A stretch of DNA of 64,000 bases from Marinobacter lipolyticus SM19 (GTDB lineage Bacteria > Pseudomonadota > Gammaproteobacteria > Pseudomonadales > Oleiphilaceae). The stretch's first letter is position 1. Every line of letters starts with the position of its first letter. The position numbers and the translations under genes were made by a program. The DNA is taken from contig NZ_KE007326.1 of the NCBI RefSeq assembly GCF_000397065.2, positions 110,995 through 174,994 on the forward strand, read 5' to 3'. The notes under the pieces were generated by a model, which was given only the letters and a program-made list of their open reading frames with translations, was not told the origin of the DNA and searched no databases. Shown one piece after another: positions 63,888 through 64,000 of the stretch.

Positions 63888-64000
63888 TTATCGAATACCG
63901 GAACCGGCCAGTGCATCCGGTGTGAAATAGATATCCGGGCGACGACGTACCGGGCGGTACTGGACGTCCTGCTCGTTATAAAGCAGGTTGACGACCCAGG
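63888..64000 (-). CDS. C-terminal fragment of a second DUF1329 protein (runs off the window)
   Basis: The last 37 codons of a minus-strand gene are visible, ending in TAA at 63888-63890. The translated end contains NLLYNEQDVQYRPVRRRPD and YFTPDALAGSGIR, which resembles the DUF1329 C-terminus. The rest lies beyond the right edge. It stands 47 bp upstream of the second YCF48-like gene and suggests a second DUF1329-YCF48-MMPL set. Confidence 0.65.
   Translation of the reverse strand, partial: WVVNLLYNEQDVQYRPVRRRPDIYFTPDALAGSGIR

Noticed and set aside
1..64000. tRNA, rRNA, CRISPR arrays, insertion sequences and phage genes.
   Set aside because: None was recognised on either strand; no repeat-spacer pattern, transposase or integrase was seen.

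Overview
The window looks like a chromosomal segment of a GC-rich marine gammaproteobacterium, most likely Marinobacter or a close relative. This placement is inferred from gene content (a LiuR-controlled leucine-degradation operon, a complete Pseudomonas-type alginate operon, and DUF1329/DUF1302/MMPL/YCF48 clusters), not from a marker gene. No rRNA, tRNA, CRISPR array, transposase or integrase was recognised.

Left third (1-20.3 kb). All genes are on the minus strand. A 13-gene alginate operon runs algD-alg8-alg44-algK-algE-algG-algI-algJ-algF-algX-algL-algA-algC (18.8 down to 1.4 kb). It covers precursor supply (AlgA, AlgC, AlgD), c-di-GMP-gated polymerisation (Alg8, Alg44), epimerisation (AlgG), O-acetylation (AlgI, J, F, X), periplasmic lysis (AlgL) and outer-membrane export (AlgK, AlgE). 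The order differs from Pseudomonas aeruginosa: algX-algL lie after algF, and algC is part of the cluster. A 683-bp AT-rich gene-free region lies upstream of algD. An acyl-CoA dehydrogenase (63-1214) and an SDR dehydrogenase (19.5-20.3 kb) flank the operon and share a conserved 36-bp upstream block.

Middle (20.4-30 kb). A plus-strand liu operon, liuR-liuA-liuB-liuC-liuD-liuE, converts isovaleryl-CoA to acetoacetate and acetyl-CoA. It is followed by an AhpD-like protein and an AMP-forming acyl-CoA ligase and closes with a clear terminator. A palindromic LiuR-type operator precedes liuR. A ~98-bp nested inverted-repeat element sits between liuA and liuB.

Accessory stretch (30-47.8 kb). Small, mostly single genes: GFA-type zinc protein, GNAT acetyltransferase, AraC regulator with a divergent aldo/keto reductase, ABM-domain protein, ParDE toxin-antitoxin, GST, DUF2959 lipoprotein, a PRPP synthetase paralogue, MFS transporter, a 656-residue protein with a possible papain-like triad, AsmA-like protein, cupin, a secreted LVIVD/PA-domain protein, UbiA-type prenyltransferase, YCII-VOC fusion, PhnB-like protein and a SnoaL-like protein. 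Two diverged ~105-bp non-coding repeats precede the GFA and cupin genes.

Right end (47.8-64 kb). A minus-strand catabolic and envelope region. One DUF1329-DUF1302-MMPL-YCF48 set is followed upstream by a cytochrome c, a Tat-exported KstD-like flavoprotein, a TfdB/MhpA-like monooxygenase, a type I extradiol dioxygenase and a FAH-family hydrolase. A second MMPL-YCF48-DUF1329 set runs off the right edge. Together these look like a pathway for a hydrophobic cyclic or aromatic substrate with dedicated envelope trafficking; the substrate cannot be read from the sequence.
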